Below, piece after piece: positions 40,811-48,613 of a DNA stretch of 64,000 bases. Position 1 is the stretch's first letter. Each line of letters opens with the position of its first letter. The notes beneath the pieces are model-generated. The model saw nothing but the letters and a program-made list of their open reading frames with translations. It had not been told where the DNA came from and did no database searches. The DNA comes from Pseudomonadota bacterium (GTDB lineage: Bacteria > Pseudomonadota > Alphaproteobacteria > Rhizobiales > Beijerinckiaceae). The translations under genes were made by a program, and so were the position numbers. The stretch covers positions 15,004-79,003 of the forward strand of contig JAFAEL010000031.1 in assembly GCA_023423995.1 (NCBI GenBank), given 5' to 3'.

Positions 40811-41989
40811 CTATGCGGACTTGGCGAACCTCTCCGGCCGGTTCGGCGCTCCGGGCCTGAGCCGACGGAGACCTCGAAGCATCCGCCTGGCGACACGCGA
40901 CACGAACCGTGCCCAGTGATGCGCGTGCGATGCGGGGCCGGTGTCGGTCGCCAGCCACCTGAGCCTGGACGCATAGGCGAGGGAGGCTTCATCGCAGGCA
41001 CGCTTGAGCGGATCGGCATAGAAGGCCGCGATCTTGCCCGATGACATGCCGGGGCTCGCCAGCCAGCCGGGAACATGCTCCCGCAGGCGTTCGACATCCG
41101 TCAGGACCTTGAGGGTCCCGGTGCCCGTCGCCGGGCAGGGCACCGCGAACGCGTCCCCGATCGCCACGACCCCGTCGGCCTCGACCTTGCGCATCGCCTG
41201 GAGGTCGGTGGGCCGGATCTTCACCGGTCCGACCACCTGATAGGGCCCGGTCAGCCGCGCGAGGCGCGGCAGCAGAGCCTCGAGGGCCTGCGTCGGGTCT
41301 TCCCGAAACCTTGCCACCCTCGGGTCCTTCAGCGGCATGTACAGGAAGAGATTGGCGCGCATGGTCCGCTCGAGGCGGAAGAGCGTGATGTAGCCGACGT
41401 CGTCGCCGACCCGTTCCGCATTGTACTGCAGGCCCTGGAAGGCGAACTCGAGCCCGTCCGTACGCTGGAGGTCGAAGCCGAGCGTGAGGGAATGGCACCT
41501 GCTGAGCAACTCGCGCTCCATGCCGAGCTTCTCGAGCAGGGACCAATTCAACCCGCTGGCCATGACGACCAGGCGCCCCTTGATCTCGCTGCCATCGAGG
41601 AGGCGTACGCTTGGCGCGGTGGCGCTCGGCTGGATCTCCTCCGCCCAGGAGACGTACCTCTTCACGGCGTTCGGGACCTGCGCCCGGACCGCGTTGACGA
41701 GGTCTTCGTAGCGAAAGCTGCCCTGGTGGAACGGCACCTTGTCCAGGAGCCGTCCGAAGCGGGCTATCCAGAGTTCCTCCATATGCGTGGAGATCCTGGA
41801 GACGCATTCGAAGAGACCCAGCCGACGAAGAATCTCGAAGCGGTAGCCTTCGAGCTTTTCGCACCGGAAATCGGCGGGGTATTTCTCGTGCGGATCGATG
41901 AGAGCCACGTCATAGCCGGCTCGGCCAAAGACTGTCGCTACGAGGGCGCCGGCAAACCCGCCCCCGACGACGATGATCTCTGCTTCCAT
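40811..41989 (-). CDS. FAD-dependent monooxygenase (PHBH fold)
   Basis: 392 residues. N-terminal FAD fold IIVVGGGFAGALVATVFGRAGYDVALIDP, the GRLVVMASG segment in the place of the DG motif, and the second FAD motif DGVVAIGDAFAVPCPATGTGTLKVLTDVERL. The layout is that of para-hydroxybenzoate hydroxylase-type enzymes and flavin halogenases; the halogenase WxWxIP motif is absent. The substrate is unknown. The C-terminus is strongly basic (RRMLRGLRRLRPG). ATG 41989 begins the FAD fold; upstream codons are not conserved-looking. It is convergent with the BcsL-type gene. Confidence 0.8.
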   Translation of the reverse strand: MEAEIIVVGGGFAGALVATVFGRAGYDVALIDPHEKYPADFRCEKLEGYRFEILRRLGLFECVSRISTHMEELWIARFGRLLDKVPFHQGSFRYEDLVNAVRAQVPNAVKRYVSWAEEIQPSATAPSVRLLDGSEIKGRLVVMASGLNWSLLEKLGMERELLSRCHSLTLGFDLQRTDGLEFAFQGLQYNAERVGDDVGYITLFRLERTMRANLFLYMPLKDPRVARFREDPTQALEALLPRLARLTGPYQVVGPVKIRPTDLQAMRKVEADGVVAIGDAFAVPCPATGTGTLKVLTDVERLREHVPGWLASPGMSSGKIAAFYADPLKRACDEASLAYASRLRWLATDTGPASHAHHWARFVSRVARRMLRGLRRLRPGAPNRPERFAKSA

Positions 41990-42414
41990 CAAGATTTTGT
42001 CTCTGAGGCTGATCGAAGAGAGGCAATCCGAAACAGCATCAGGTTGCCGGATTGACTGGCGAGGAGAGTGTTTGGAGCGGGTGGGTCGGTGCCGCCCCGA
42101 CCGCCAGACGAGGGGGAACCTCGTCGTCGCCTGCTTCACCCGCGTTGGATCAAGCATCCGATGCTCGCGGCAGCCCCACAACTTGTCTGGCGAGGTAATC
42201 CTCCGCGCCGGCTTCCGCGAAAGCTCATCTGGCGTAGGGCCTGATCGCGTCAGCTCCTCGGGTGGCGCCAGGGCTCCGGACGGGCGAGCAGCCCGTCCGG
42301 CCGCATCGGGCAGCCGCCGCCTTCGGAACGCAGGCCGGCCGAACCCACTTGATCCGTCTCAATCTGCCGAGCCGCGCGCTTGCTAGCTTAGCGGCAGGAT
42401 CTGGGGGATTGCTC
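41990..42414. other. 425-base interval upstream of the stress-protein gene
   Basis: Divergent promoter region. It contains a clear FNR/FixK-like box at 42349-42362 and nothing else recognisable. A GATCAA at 42146 lacks a second half-site. Confidence 0.55.
42349..42362 (+). promoter_or_regulatory. FNR/FixK-like box upstream of the universal stress gene
   Basis: TTGATCCGTCTCAA matches the TTGAT-N4-ATCAA consensus at 9 of 10 fixed positions. It ends 52 bases before the ATG at 42415, a distance that suits a class-II activator site near -41 with a short leader. It differs by one base from the box at 55054 read on the other strand. Confidence 0.7.
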
Positions 42415-43251
42415 ATGGCCATCGAGGGTTTGAAGAACCTGCTTGTCGGCTTCACCAAGGACGATGCGCGCCCGAGTTGCGCGGCGGCCTATGCCATCTC
42501 GCTCGCCAGGCAAGCCGGCGCGCACCTCACGATCCAGGGTCTATCCGCGCGGATCGTCGTCGCCGCCGTGGTTGCGACGGAGTTCGCACAGGGACTCGTC
42601 GCCGACGACAACCGCCGTCGCCTCGCATTGGCGGAGGCCGCCACGGACTCGGCGCGGCAGGACGCGGCGGCGCAAGGCGTTCCCTGCACAAGCGAGGCGA
42701 TGCAGCTGCCGCTGACCGATGCCGCGTCCGCGTTGGGTCGGCGGGCGCGCCTGCATGACCTGACGATCATGGACGGGCCGGAGGACCTGCTCTCGTTTCC
42801 GAGGGCGATGGTGGAGGAGGTGCTGTTCACGAGCGGGAGGCCGGCCATCATCCTTCCGAGAGCGGCCGAGTCGTTCCAGCCCGGTCACGTCATGGTGGCG
42901 TGGGACGGCAGTGCCGCGGCCGCCCGGGCGGTGAACGAGGCGATGCCGCTTCTCAGGGCCGCGGAGGAAGTCAGCCTGGTTACGGTGGCCGAGGCGAAGA
43001 AGGAGGCCATGATCCCAGGCTCCGAAATCGCCCCCCACCTCGCGCGACACGGGGTGAATGCGACGGTGGTCGATCTTCATCCCGGCACGCGCGATGTCGC
43101 GACCGCGCTCCGCGAGCAGGCGCAGACCCGGCGGACGAGCCTCATCGTGATGGGCGCCTTCGTCCATTCCTGGTGGCGCGAGGTCACGCTCGGGGGTGTG
43201 ACGGAGGCGTTCCTGGAGAAGCCGCCGGCTCCCCTCTTCCTGGCCCATTGA
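42415..43251 (+). CDS. Universal stress protein (UspA family)
   Basis: 278 residues, about twice the single-domain size, so two Usp-like units. The C-terminal unit is the clearer: GHVMVAWDGSAAAARAVNEAMPLL, then LIVMGAFVHSWWREVTLGGVTEAFLEKPPAPLFLAH, close to the ATP-binding G2xG9xG(S/T) end but with the pattern weakened. The N-terminal unit begins KNLLVGFTKDDARPSCAAAYAISLA. Usp proteins accumulate under oxygen or energy limitation in alphaproteobacteria. GGGGG precedes ATG 42415, and an FNR-like box lies 52 bases upstream. It is convergent with the alcohol dehydrogenase. Confidence 0.87.
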   Translation: MAIEGLKNLLVGFTKDDARPSCAAAYAISLARQAGAHLTIQGLSARIVVAAVVATEFAQGLVADDNRRRLALAEAATDSARQDAAAQGVPCTSEAMQLPLTDAASALGRRARLHDLTIMDGPEDLLSFPRAMVEEVLFTSGRPAIILPRAAESFQPGHVMVAWDGSAAAARAVNEAMPLLRAAEEVSLVTVAEAKKEAMIPGSEIAPHLARHGVNATVVDLHPGTRDVATALREQAQTRRTSLIVMGAFVHSWWREVTLGGVTEAFLEKPPAPLFLAH

Positions 43252-43259
43252 GGGCAGCG

Positions 43260-44243
43260 CTACGGAACCAGGACGGCGGCGCCGATGAGGCGTCCCTCGC
43301 GGAGGTCGGACAAGGCCTCGTTCGCCTGGGACAGCGGGTAGGGCACCGTCTGTGTCCTCACGCCGGCTTTTGGTGCGATGCTCAGGAAATCGAGCCCGTC
43401 CTGCCGCGTGAGGTTCGCCACGGAGACGACCTGCCGCTCCTCCCAGAGGATGCGGTAGGGAAAGCTCGGGATGTCGCTCATATGGATCCCGCCGCAGACG
43501 ACACGGCCGCCCTTGCCGACCGCCCGTAGCGCCCCCGGCACGAGCGGTCCCACCGGAGCGAAGATGATCGCCGCGTCCAGAGGGGAAGGAGGCGCCTCGT
43601 CGGACCCTCCCGCCCAGGCTGCGCCAAGCGAGCGCGCGAAGTCCTGCGCCGCGTCGTCACCCGGCCGCGTGAAGGCGAAGACCCGGCGTCCCTGCCACGA
43701 GCAAACCTGCGCGATGATGTGGGCCGCGGCGCCGAACCCGTAGATACCGACCGTCCCCGCATCGCCCGCAGCCACGAGCGATCGCCATCCGATGAGGCCG
43801 GCGCAGAGCAGCGGGGCCGTCGCGACCGGATCGTCGAAGCCGTCCAGAGGGAAGGCGAAATGCGCATCGGCGACCACGTGGGTCGCAAAGCCTCCATCCC
43901 GCGTGTAGCCGGTGAAGAGCGGCGTATCGCACAGGTTCTCCCGGCCGCCGGCGCAATAGGGGCAATGCCCGCAGGTATGGCCCAGCCAGGGCACGCCGAC
44001 CCGCTGGCCGAGCGAGAGCCCGGCAACGCCCACTCCGACGGCGTCGATCCGGCCGACGATCTCGTGGCCCGGTATGATCGGCAGCTTCGGGTCGGGCAGG
44101 TCGCCATCGACAACGTGCAGATCGGTCCGGCAGACGGCGCAGGCCTCGACGGCGAGGCGTATCTCGCCAGGTCCAGGCGCGGGCAGAGTGAGCTCCTCCA
44201 TCCGGAGAGGCTGGCCAAGGGCGTGCAGGACCATGGCCCTCAT
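43260..44243 (-). CDS. Zinc-dependent alcohol dehydrogenase family protein
   Basis: 327-residue medium-chain dehydrogenase. Catalytic zinc ligands are in CAVCRTDLHVVDGDLPDPKLPIIPGHEIVG (Cys and His-Glu), and the structural zinc lobe is GHTCGHCPYCAGGRENLCD with four cysteines. The NAD fold is VGIYGFGAAAHII. The 'CRTDLH' form is the AdhP-like/AdhA group that reduces acetaldehyde or oxidises primary alcohols. ATG 44243 has GGAGG upstream. It is the last gene of a unit with the small protein at 46011 and the NRAMP-like gene, so it would be under the same FNR-like box. Confidence 0.9.
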   Translation of the reverse strand: MRAMVLHALGQPLRMEELTLPAPGPGEIRLAVEACAVCRTDLHVVDGDLPDPKLPIIPGHEIVGRIDAVGVGVAGLSLGQRVGVPWLGHTCGHCPYCAGGRENLCDTPLFTGYTRDGGFATHVVADAHFAFPLDGFDDPVATAPLLCAGLIGWRSLVAAGDAGTVGIYGFGAAAHIIAQVCSWQGRRVFAFTRPGDDAAQDFARSLGAAWAGGSDEAPPSPLDAAIIFAPVGPLVPGALRAVGKGGRVVCGGIHMSDIPSFPYRILWEERQVVSVANLTRQDGLDFLSIAPKAGVRTQTVPYPLSQANEALSDLREGRLIGAAVLVP

Positions 44244-44348
44244 CGAAACCTCCGCTTCGCCAGCAGGTCTGCCTTCCCCGCCCGGCACCCAGTCACCGGC
44301 GGACCGGCGGACCGGCGATGCCTGACAGCGGGCCTCGCTGCGCAACGC

Positions 44349-45686
44349 TCAAACGGCCGCGGCAACCATCGCGCAGCTCGCGAGCGCCATCACGCCCGTC
44401 GAAACCCAACCGAGCCACTTGAGACCGCCCGCAACAGCGAACCGCCCCATCACGTCCTGGCGCGTACTGAACAGCATGATGATCGCCATGACGGGTACGG
44501 CGGTGACGCCGTTGATCACCGCGCTCCAGAACAACGCCTTGATCGGGTCGATCCCCGTGAAGTTCATCGCCATCCCGACGAGCGTGGCGAGGCCGACCGT
44601 GCCGTAGAAGGCCTTCGCCTCGTTCCAGCGCCTGGAGTACCCCGTCGGCCAGCGCCGGGCTTCACCGAGCGCGTAGGCCGCCGAACCTGCCAGGACGGGC
44701 ACTGCCAGCAGGCCCGTCCCGATGATGCCGAGCGCGAAGACGGCAAACGCGAACTGCCCAGCGATGGGCCGCAAGGCTTCAGCGGCCTGAGCGGATGTCT
44801 GGATCTCCGTGATGCCATGGGCATGCAGGGCCGCGGCGGTGGTGACGATGATGGCAAGGGCCACGATGTTCGACACTCCCATTCCGACGAGCGTGTCGAT
44901 CTCGATCCGGTGGAGCGCCACTTGCCCTTGCTCAGGGGCGTCGAGCAGGTCCTTGCGGCGGGCGTATGCGCCGATCTCCTCGACCTCCTCGGCGGCCTGC
45001 CAGAAGAACAGGTAGGGGCTGATCGTCGTGCCGAAGACGGCAACCACGGTGGTCAGGTAATCCGCCGAGAAAGTGATCTGCGGCCAGAAGAGGGATGCCG
45101 CAAGCGCTCCCCAATCCACATGCACAGTCACCAGGGCCGCGAAATAGGCGAAGAGGGCGAGCGTGAGCCACTTCAGTACGGCTACGTACCGCGAATACTG
45201 AAGAAAGACCTGCAGGTACACGCAAAGGCCTGCGAACAGGAGGATGTAGGGCCAGCGCGGGCCCGGAGCCAGCAGCGTCACAGCATCGGCCATCGCGCCG
45301 AGATCTGCTCCGAGATTGATGGTGTTCGCCGTGAGAAGGAGCAGGACGACCAGCTGGAGCAGCCAGTTCGGATAGTGCATGCGCAGCACGCCGGCGATGC
45401 CGTGGCCCGTGGTGCGTCCGACCCGGGCGGAGATCATCTGGATCGCCGCCATGAGCGGGTACGAGAACAGGAGAATCCAGGAAAGCTGGTAGCCGAACTG
45501 CGCCCCGGCCTGGCTATACGCCGCTATGCCGCTCGGATCGTCGTCGGATGCCCCGGTGATGAGGCCGGGACCGAGCACGCGGAAAAGCCGCGACCGGAAT
45601 CGCTCGATGGCAGGGGAGGGCCACTCGGGATCGTCGAGTTCCGTCCGATCCTGTTCGGCCTCCTGCTTGTCTCGGCCGTCCTGCAT
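44349..45686 (-). CDS. NRAMP-family transporter with altered metal-site motifs
   Basis: 445-residue membrane protein with about eleven hydrophobic segments. The first segment reads GPGLITGASDDDPSGIAAYSQ: DPSG (residues 50-53) in place of the DPGN that binds Mn/Fe in MntH. In the sixth segment the usual MPH motif is replaced by GTTISPYLFFWQA, so the coordinating methionine is missing. This branch is usually annotated 'divalent metal cation transporter', but its ion is uncertain (Mg or none cannot be excluded). ATG 45686 follows GGAGGG. It lies between the small unknown gene (25-base gap) and the alcohol dehydrogenase. Confidence 0.87.
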   Translation of the reverse strand: MQDGRDKQEAEQDRTELDDPEWPSPAIERFRSRLFRVLGPGLITGASDDDPSGIAAYSQAGAQFGYQLSWILLFSYPLMAAIQMISARVGRTTGHGIAGVLRMHYPNWLLQLVVLLLLTANTINLGADLGAMADAVTLLAPGPRWPYILLFAGLCVYLQVFLQYSRYVAVLKWLTLALFAYFAALVTVHVDWGALAASLFWPQITFSADYLTTVVAVFGTTISPYLFFWQAAEEVEEIGAYARRKDLLDAPEQGQVALHRIEIDTLVGMGVSNIVALAIIVTTAAALHAHGITEIQTSAQAAEALRPIAGQFAFAVFALGIIGTGLLAVPVLAGSAAYALGEARRWPTGYSRRWNEAKAFYGTVGLATLVGMAMNFTGIDPIKALFWSAVINGVTAVPVMAIIMLFSTRQDVMGRFAVAGGLKWLGWVSTGVMALASCAMVAAAV

Positions 45687-45711
45687 CGGGGAACCCTCCG
45701 GGACAGGGCAC

Positions 45712-46011
45712 TCAGTGCTGCCGGCAATGCCGGAGCAAATTGCGCCGGAGTTGCGGCCTGGCTCTCGTCGATAGGCCCGTCGTCCGCCTCGGTCTGGAGA
45801 TGTGTCCCGCGGACAGTTGCCGTGCCTCCAGGGCGTCGGCGAAGTGCGTCCAGTCGGCGACGCCGCGGCTGCGGCAAAACGCGGCGACCGCCTGCTGGCA
45901 GGCTTCCCGATCGTTCCTCGCCTCGAGCTGGACCTGCCACTGGCACGCAAGATGATCGTGCCCCTGATCATCGGGTACGGACTTCAGGAGCCGCAGCTGG
46001 AAGATCGGCAT
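45712..46011 (-). CDS. Hypothetical protein heading the NRAMP-ADH operon
   Basis: 99 residues, not recognised. GGAGG lies 6 bases before the ATG at 46011. The first 60 residues look structured: IFQLRLLKSV as a strand, CQWQVQLEARNDREACQQAVAAFCRSRGVADW as strand and helix, with three cysteines; the last 30 are basic and low-complexity. No signal or membrane segment. It is 25 bases ahead of the NRAMP-like gene and 52 bases behind an FNR-like box, which supports it being a real, co-regulated gene. Confidence 0.6.
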   Translation of the reverse strand: MPIFQLRLLKSVPDDQGHDHLACQWQVQLEARNDREACQQAVAAFCRSRGVADWTHFADALEARQLSAGHISRPRRTTGLSTRARPQLRRNLLRHCRQH

Positions 46012-46063
46012 AGAGGCCTCCAAGGCTTGCCGGACCAGTCTGAGGCGACAGAAAACCCGCGCC

Positions 46064-46077
46064 TTGCGCGAGATCAA
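46064..46077 (-). promoter_or_regulatory. FNR/FixK-like box upstream of the NRAMP-ADH operon
   Basis: Read on the minus strand: TTGATCTCGCGCAA, 8 of 10 matches to TTGAT-N4-ATCAA. It ends 52 bases before the ATG at 46011, the same distance as the boxes before the stress protein and phaC. Confidence 0.6.
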
Positions 46078-46208
46078 CCGGAAGTTGGTCGAGGAAGGCT
46101 GCGAGTCCCGTCCTGACAGGCAACCGGAGGCGACGCTCGGCTCGGGGGAAGGCGGAGGCTCTGACCGAGCCCGGCTAACTCAAGCCGTGGCACCGACCGG
46201 ACAGGAAG

Positions 46209-46238
46209 GAACGGCTCTGTCCCGATACGGAGCCGTTC
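46209..46238 (-). terminator. Terminator of the lipoyl-like gene
   Basis: GAACGGCTC and GAGCCGTTC are perfect 9-bp arms with a 12-base loop, 35 bases past the stop at 46273. On the minus strand it is followed by TTCCTTCCTGT. Confidence 0.65.
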
Positions 46239-46272
46239 GGCGGTGATTGACGGCGCTAGGGCAGCGACGCGC

Positions 46273-46512
46273 TCACGCGGAGAGCTCGGCGATAAGCGAG
46301 CCGGGCTCGACCATGCTGGATGCCGCCATCGTCGTCCGCAGGAGCCCGCCGGCGGGTGCGGATATCTCGTGCAGGTTCTCGCCGACCCGGATCATGGCGA
46401 TCGGCTGCCCCTGGGTCACGCTCGCTCCATCGGAAACGAGCCAGCGCTCGAGGATCGCCTCCGGCATGAGGCTGGTCGACCAAAGATCGTCGGGCACGCG
46501 GATGTCGGGCAT
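46273..46512 (-). CDS. Lipoyl/biotinyl-like domain protein lacking the modified lysine
   Basis: 79 residues, one complete lipoyl-type beta-barrel half: ILERWLVSDGASVTQGQPIAMI matches the EWLVKEGDxVxxGQPLAxx part of dehydrogenase E2 lipoyl domains, and HEISAPAGGLL matches the strand after the hairpin. In the hairpin the expected D-K-A is G-E-N (residues 44-46), so the lysine that carries lipoate or biotin is Glu45. It cannot be a normal carrier. GGGAG precedes ATG 46512; an ATG at 46617 with its own ribosome site would add 35 residues. It is divergent from phaC and may share its FNR-like box. Confidence 0.75.
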   Translation of the reverse strand: MPDIRVPDDLWSTSLMPEAILERWLVSDGASVTQGQPIAMIRVGENLHEISAPAGGLLRTTMAASSMVEPGSLIAELSA

Positions 46513-46682
46513 GCTGGTCTCCCTTGTGGATGGAGGACTGACGGCCACCGCCGAGGATCGTAGCAGGCGCGGCGTCAAAATGTCCTTCGCCTTGAGGGCG
46601 GCGATGCGGGTTTTCATCTGAGCTTCCGCCTTCCTGGCCCGGCGGACCCATGGGGAGCCTAGGTCCGGCGGCGCGACATGCC

Positions 46683-46696
46683 TTGATCTGAGTCAC
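46683..46696 (+). promoter_or_regulatory. FNR/FixK-like box upstream of phaC
   Basis: TTGATCTGAGTCAC: perfect first half-site, second half TCA kept. It ends 52 bases before the phaC ATG at 46749. It could also serve the divergent lipoyl-like gene. Confidence 0.6.
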
Positions 46697-46748
46697 AACA
46701 CCTCGAACCAGGCGGCCTATCTGGCGACCGGGACAGGAGTTCAGTCTG

Positions 46749-48605
46749 ATGCAGGCGAGACCGAGTGCCATAGCTCACCCCCAGCCACTCGCGGATTCGA
46801 ACGTCGTAGCGCTGCGGCCGGCCGGTCAGACGCCCCGAGAGGACACGTCGAAGCCGGTGCGAGGTCTCGACGACCGCTCGCTCGTCCAGTTCGGAAACTC
46901 GATCGACAATGCGGCGCATGCTGCTCTCGCCCGCCTCACCGGAGGCCTCTCGCCGGCAGCATTGGGCGGCGCCTATCTCGATTGGGCGGTCCATCTCGCC
47001 TTTTCGCCCGGCAAACAGACCGAACTGGCCGTCAAGGCCCAGCGCAAATGGATGCGGCTCGCCCATTACGGGCTATCCTGCTTCTTCGGCGGCGGGACGG
47101 CCGAGCCGTGCATCACGCCCCTGCCGCAGGACCGCCGGTTCTCGGATCCGCTCTGGCAGACCTGGCCGTATAATCTGGCCCACCAGGCGTTCCTCCTGAA
47201 CCAGCAATGGTGGCACAACGCCACCACCGGGGTCGCCGGCGTAACCCAGCCGCACGAGAACCTCGTCGAGTTCGCGACACGCCAGGCGCTCGACGTATTC
47301 TCCCCCTCGAACTACCTGCTCACCAATCCGGTCGCCCTGGACGAGACCGTCAAGACAGGCGGCAGGAACCTCGCCGTGGGCCTCAGAAACCTTGCCGAGG
47401 ACCTCGAGCGGGAGATCCGTGGCCGCGGACCTGCCGGAACGGAGGCGTTCCAGGTCGGGAAGGATGTCGCGGTGACGCCGGGCAAGGTCGTGTACCGGAA
47501 CCGCCTGATCGAGCTCATCCAGTACGCCCCCGCCACCGAGACGGTGAGGCCCGAGCCGGTGCTGATCGTGCCGGCCTGGATCATGAAGTACTACATCCTC
47601 GATCTTTCGCCGGGGAACTCGCTCGTCCGCTACCTGACGGAGCAGGGGTTCACGGTGTTCATCGTGTCCTGGCGCAATCCCGGCCCCGAGGAGCGCGACC
47701 TCAGCTTCGATGATTACCGGACGCTCGGCGTCATGGCTGCCCTGGATGCGATCGCTGCCATCGTGCCGGGCCGAAAGGTGCATGCGACCGGATACTGCCT
47801 CGGAGGCACGCTGCTTTCAATCGCAGCGGCCGCGATGGCGCGGGATGGCGACGACCGTCTCGCCACCATCAGCCTCTTCGCCGCCCAGCAGGACTTCACC
47901 GAGGCTGGCGAACTCACGCTCTTCATCAACGAGAGCCAGGTCAGCTTCCTGGAGAGCCTGATGTGGGCGCAGGGCACGCTCGATTCGGCCCAGATGGCCG
48001 GGGCGTTCCAGCTCCTGCGCTCGAACGATCTCATCTGGTCGCGGGTGGTGAATACCTACCTCATGGGCAAGCGGCAGGGGATGACGGACCTCATGGCCTG
48101 GAACGCCGATGCGACCGGAATGCCCTGCCGGATGCACTCGGAATACCTGCGCCACCTCTTCCTCGACAACGACCTCGCTGAAGGCCGCTTCAAGGTGGAT
48201 GGCCGCGCGGTCGCGCTGACCGACATCCGCGCACCGATCTGTGCGGTAGGTACGGAGCGCGACCACGTCGCGCCGTGGCGGTCCGCCTTCAAGGTGCACC
48301 TCCTCACGGACACGGAGGTCACCTTCATGCTGGCGAGCGGGGGACATAACGGCGGGATCGTCTCCCCGCCCGGCCGTTCCGGCCGCTTCTACCGCGTGCT
48401 CACGAAGGGCGCCCACGACCGGTATTCCGGTCCTGACGAGTGGCTGACCATCGCGAGACGGGAGGAGGGCTCCTGGTGGCCGGCATGGGCGGCATGGCTC
48501 GCGGAACGGTCCGGCGAGCCAGTCGCGCCTCCCACGATGGGTAGCGGCGACGGGCGATATGTGCCCCTCTGCGACGCCCCGGGAACCTACGTTCTCGAGG
48601 CGTGA
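46749..48605 (+). CDS. phaC: Poly(3-hydroxyalkanoate) synthase PhaC
   Basis: 618 residues, class-I size. It polymerises (R)-3-hydroxyacyl-CoA at the granule surface. The N-terminal PhaC domain holds DPLWQTWPYNLAHQAFLLNQQWW; the alpha/beta-hydrolase core has VPAWIMKYYILDLSPGNSLVRYL and the lipase-like box GYCLGG with catalytic Cys350. The Asp (TERDHVAPW) and His (GGHNGGIVSPP) of the triad follow. Its stop overlaps a GTG and lies 8 bases before the maoC-pta start, so the genes are one operon with ackA. It is preceded by an FNR-like box. Confidence 0.93.
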   Translation: MQARPSAIAHPQPLADSNVVALRPAGQTPREDTSKPVRGLDDRSLVQFGNSIDNAAHAALARLTGGLSPAALGGAYLDWAVHLAFSPGKQTELAVKAQRKWMRLAHYGLSCFFGGGTAEPCITPLPQDRRFSDPLWQTWPYNLAHQAFLLNQQWWHNATTGVAGVTQPHENLVEFATRQALDVFSPSNYLLTNPVALDETVKTGGRNLAVGLRNLAEDLEREIRGRGPAGTEAFQVGKDVAVTPGKVVYRNRLIELIQYAPATETVRPEPVLIVPAWIMKYYILDLSPGNSLVRYLTEQGFTVFIVSWRNPGPEERDLSFDDYRTLGVMAALDAIAAIVPGRKVHATGYCLGGTLLSIAAAAMARDGDDRLATISLFAAQQDFTEAGELTLFINESQVSFLESLMWAQGTLDSAQMAGAFQLLRSNDLIWSRVVNTYLMGKRQGMTDLMAWNADATGMPCRMHSEYLRHLFLDNDLAEGRFKVDGRAVALTDIRAPICAVGTERDHVAPWRSAFKVHLLTDTEVTFMLASGGHNGGIVSPPGRSGRFYRVLTKGAHDRYSGPDEWLTIARREEGSWWPAWAAWLAERSGEPVAPPTMGSGDGRYVPLCDAPGTYVLEA

Positions 48606-48613
48606 GGTCTCAC

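Noticed and set aside
42146..42159. GATCAA as a further FNR-like site
   Set aside because: The other half reads ACGCGG instead of a TTGAT-like half, and it is far from the start codon of the minus-strand gene.
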